Assembly (NCBI GenBank): GCA_016722945.1 | Contig: JAEQMT010000059.1 | Span: 186,001-250,000, forward strand | Direction of reading: 5' to 3' | Source of the DNA: Desulfofustis sp. PB-SRB1 | GTDB taxonomy: Bacteria > Desulfobacterota > Desulfobulbia > Desulfobulbales > Desulfocapsaceae | Length of the DNA stretch: 64,000 nucleotides | In this document: one piece after another, positions 63,548-64,000 of the stretch | Layout: each line of letters starts with the position of its first letter | How positions within the stretch are numbered: the stretch's first letter is position 1 | Notes under the pieces: generated by a model | What the model was told of the DNA's origin: nothing | Databases searched by the model: none | What the model saw: the letters and a program-made list of their open reading frames with translations, nothing else | Translations under genes and position numbers: made by a program

Positions 63548-64000
63548 GTCGTGCCTGCCTCCTTGGAGAAAGAGTGTTGCTGAAAATGGTTGCAGGCACA
63601 GTGTATATTAATATTATCTTGAATGCAAATTAGAATAAGTCCTCATGGTATCTGCGTTACCGATGGGTTACCGGGCTTTCGAGGTATCAGCGCAACCGGC
63701 AGAATCCACCAGGCAATCATTACTGGTGGTGGGCATAACAGCATGAAGATCCCTCAATTTAAATGGGTGAATACCATGCTTGGCAACGTCAAAAATGCCA
63801 TCCATGGTACCTATCACCAGGTGAGTACCAGACATCTTCCTCGCTATTTCGCTGAATTTTGTTTTCGTTTCAACAATCGATTTAACGTCGGAGAGATGAT
63901 TCCAAAGCTCATCCGCGCAGCTGCCCGTACGCCCCCAATCCCTGGCTATAAACTGAAGTTAGCTGAGGATTGGTGGTAATTAGGAAATTTTATATAAAGA

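Larger units (their letters stand above)
62479..63635 (-). mobile_element. Complete IS630-family insertion sequence (1157 bp)
   Basis: Flanked by TA (62477-62478 and 63636-63637), the IS630/Tc1 target duplication. Ends pair imperfectly: ATTCCATTTTGCGTTCAAGA at the left and TTCTAATTTGCATTCAAGA at the right, read inward. It carries two overlapping frames of one transposase on the minus strand. Excision restores the IS1595 transposase frame, which supports both boundaries. Confidence 0.9.
61873..63979 (+). pseudogene. IS1595-family transposase, interrupted
   Basis: GGAGG seven bases before ATG 61873. The left part (to codon 202, position 62478) has the zinc-ribbon CCPRCGHRSC...YQCTGCRTQTSLMSGTVF, then VQIDDAYWGGTRHDGLVGRG. 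After removal of 62479-63637 the frame continues KHHV|SPHGICVTDGLPGFRGI, IPQFKWVNTMLGNVKNAIHG and ends in WW at 63979, 315 residues in all. Both catalytic regions are intact, so the interruption is the only visible lesion. Confidence 0.9.
61763..63984 (+). mobile_element. IS1595-family insertion sequence, split by an IS630-family element
   Basis: The ends are 24-bp inverted repeats (20 of 24 identical): CCTGATTACCACTAAAGC at 61763 and CCTAATTACCACCAATCC reading inward from 63984. The 8-bp AAATTTTA occurs directly before (61755-61762) and after (63985-63992), which is the family's usual duplication length. Without the nested 1157-bp element and one TA it is about 1.06 kb, a normal IS1595 size. 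Confidence 0.93.

Overview
The window reads as a chromosomal segment of an anaerobic Gram-negative bacterium, most likely a Desulfobacterota (Desulfobulbales-like) sulfate- or sulfur-metabolising organism. This is inferred from gene content: a single-chain pyruvate:ferredoxin oxidoreductase, a KamA radical-SAM gene, a TRAP transporter with a TatT-type lipoprotein, several lipoproteins and abundant insertion-sequence traffic. It is not proven by any marker gene. No rRNA, tRNA or CRISPR array was recognised.

Region 1 (1-16 kb) is mosaic and accessory. A minus-strand operon (kamA, two ATP-grasp ligases, a GNAT acetyltransferase and a GNAT-deacetylase fusion) looks like a pathway that makes, conjugates and (de)acetylates beta-lysine. 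Its last gene was cut 18 codons before its stop by a complete IS1634-family element with 24-bp inverted repeats and an ATTGA target duplication. A relic-bearing gap follows, then a second minus-strand run: serC-like aminotransferase, DegT-type aminotransferase, GntR regulator, tauA, tauB, tauC. A short-chain dehydrogenase diverges from it. A 36-bp palindrome with a TTGAC box in each arm sits in the divergent promoter. C-terminal relics of an IS91-family transposase lie in the same orientation at both edges of this block.

Region 2 (16-34 kb) is more housekeeping. It holds a tandem pair of related glycosyltransferase-like genes (the first without a start codon, the two sharing an almost identical 207-bp 3' block), a TauE/SafE permease coupled to a formyltransferase, a CitE-like lyase, NifJ, prmA-rsmE, a glycosyltransferase, hpt, a DUF423 gene and a TRAP operon (dctP, dctQ, dctM) with a TatT-like lipoprotein gene upstream. 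Two families of short palindromic MITE-like repeats sit in the gaps.

Region 3 (33.8-61.4 kb) is a plus-strand surface-glycan cluster. It has two PEGA-like lipoproteins, a UDP-glucuronate decarboxylase, a sulfotransferase-like/glycosyltransferase fusion, many GT2 and GT4 enzymes, a GT-C-like membrane protein, a PglK-type ABC flippase, an unknown A/T-rich gene, sialic-acid-type neuB-neuC-neuA, a 2-hydroxyacid dehydrogenase, an AsnB amidotransferase, a surface-carbohydrate protein, a methyltransferase-like protein and a last GT4. Together they suggest assembly, modification and flipping of a lipid-linked glycan carrying a nonulosonic acid.

Region 4 (61.4-64 kb) is an IS1595-family element (8-bp AAATTTTA duplication) whose transposase gene was split by an IS630-family element. 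Both insertions can be undone exactly on paper.
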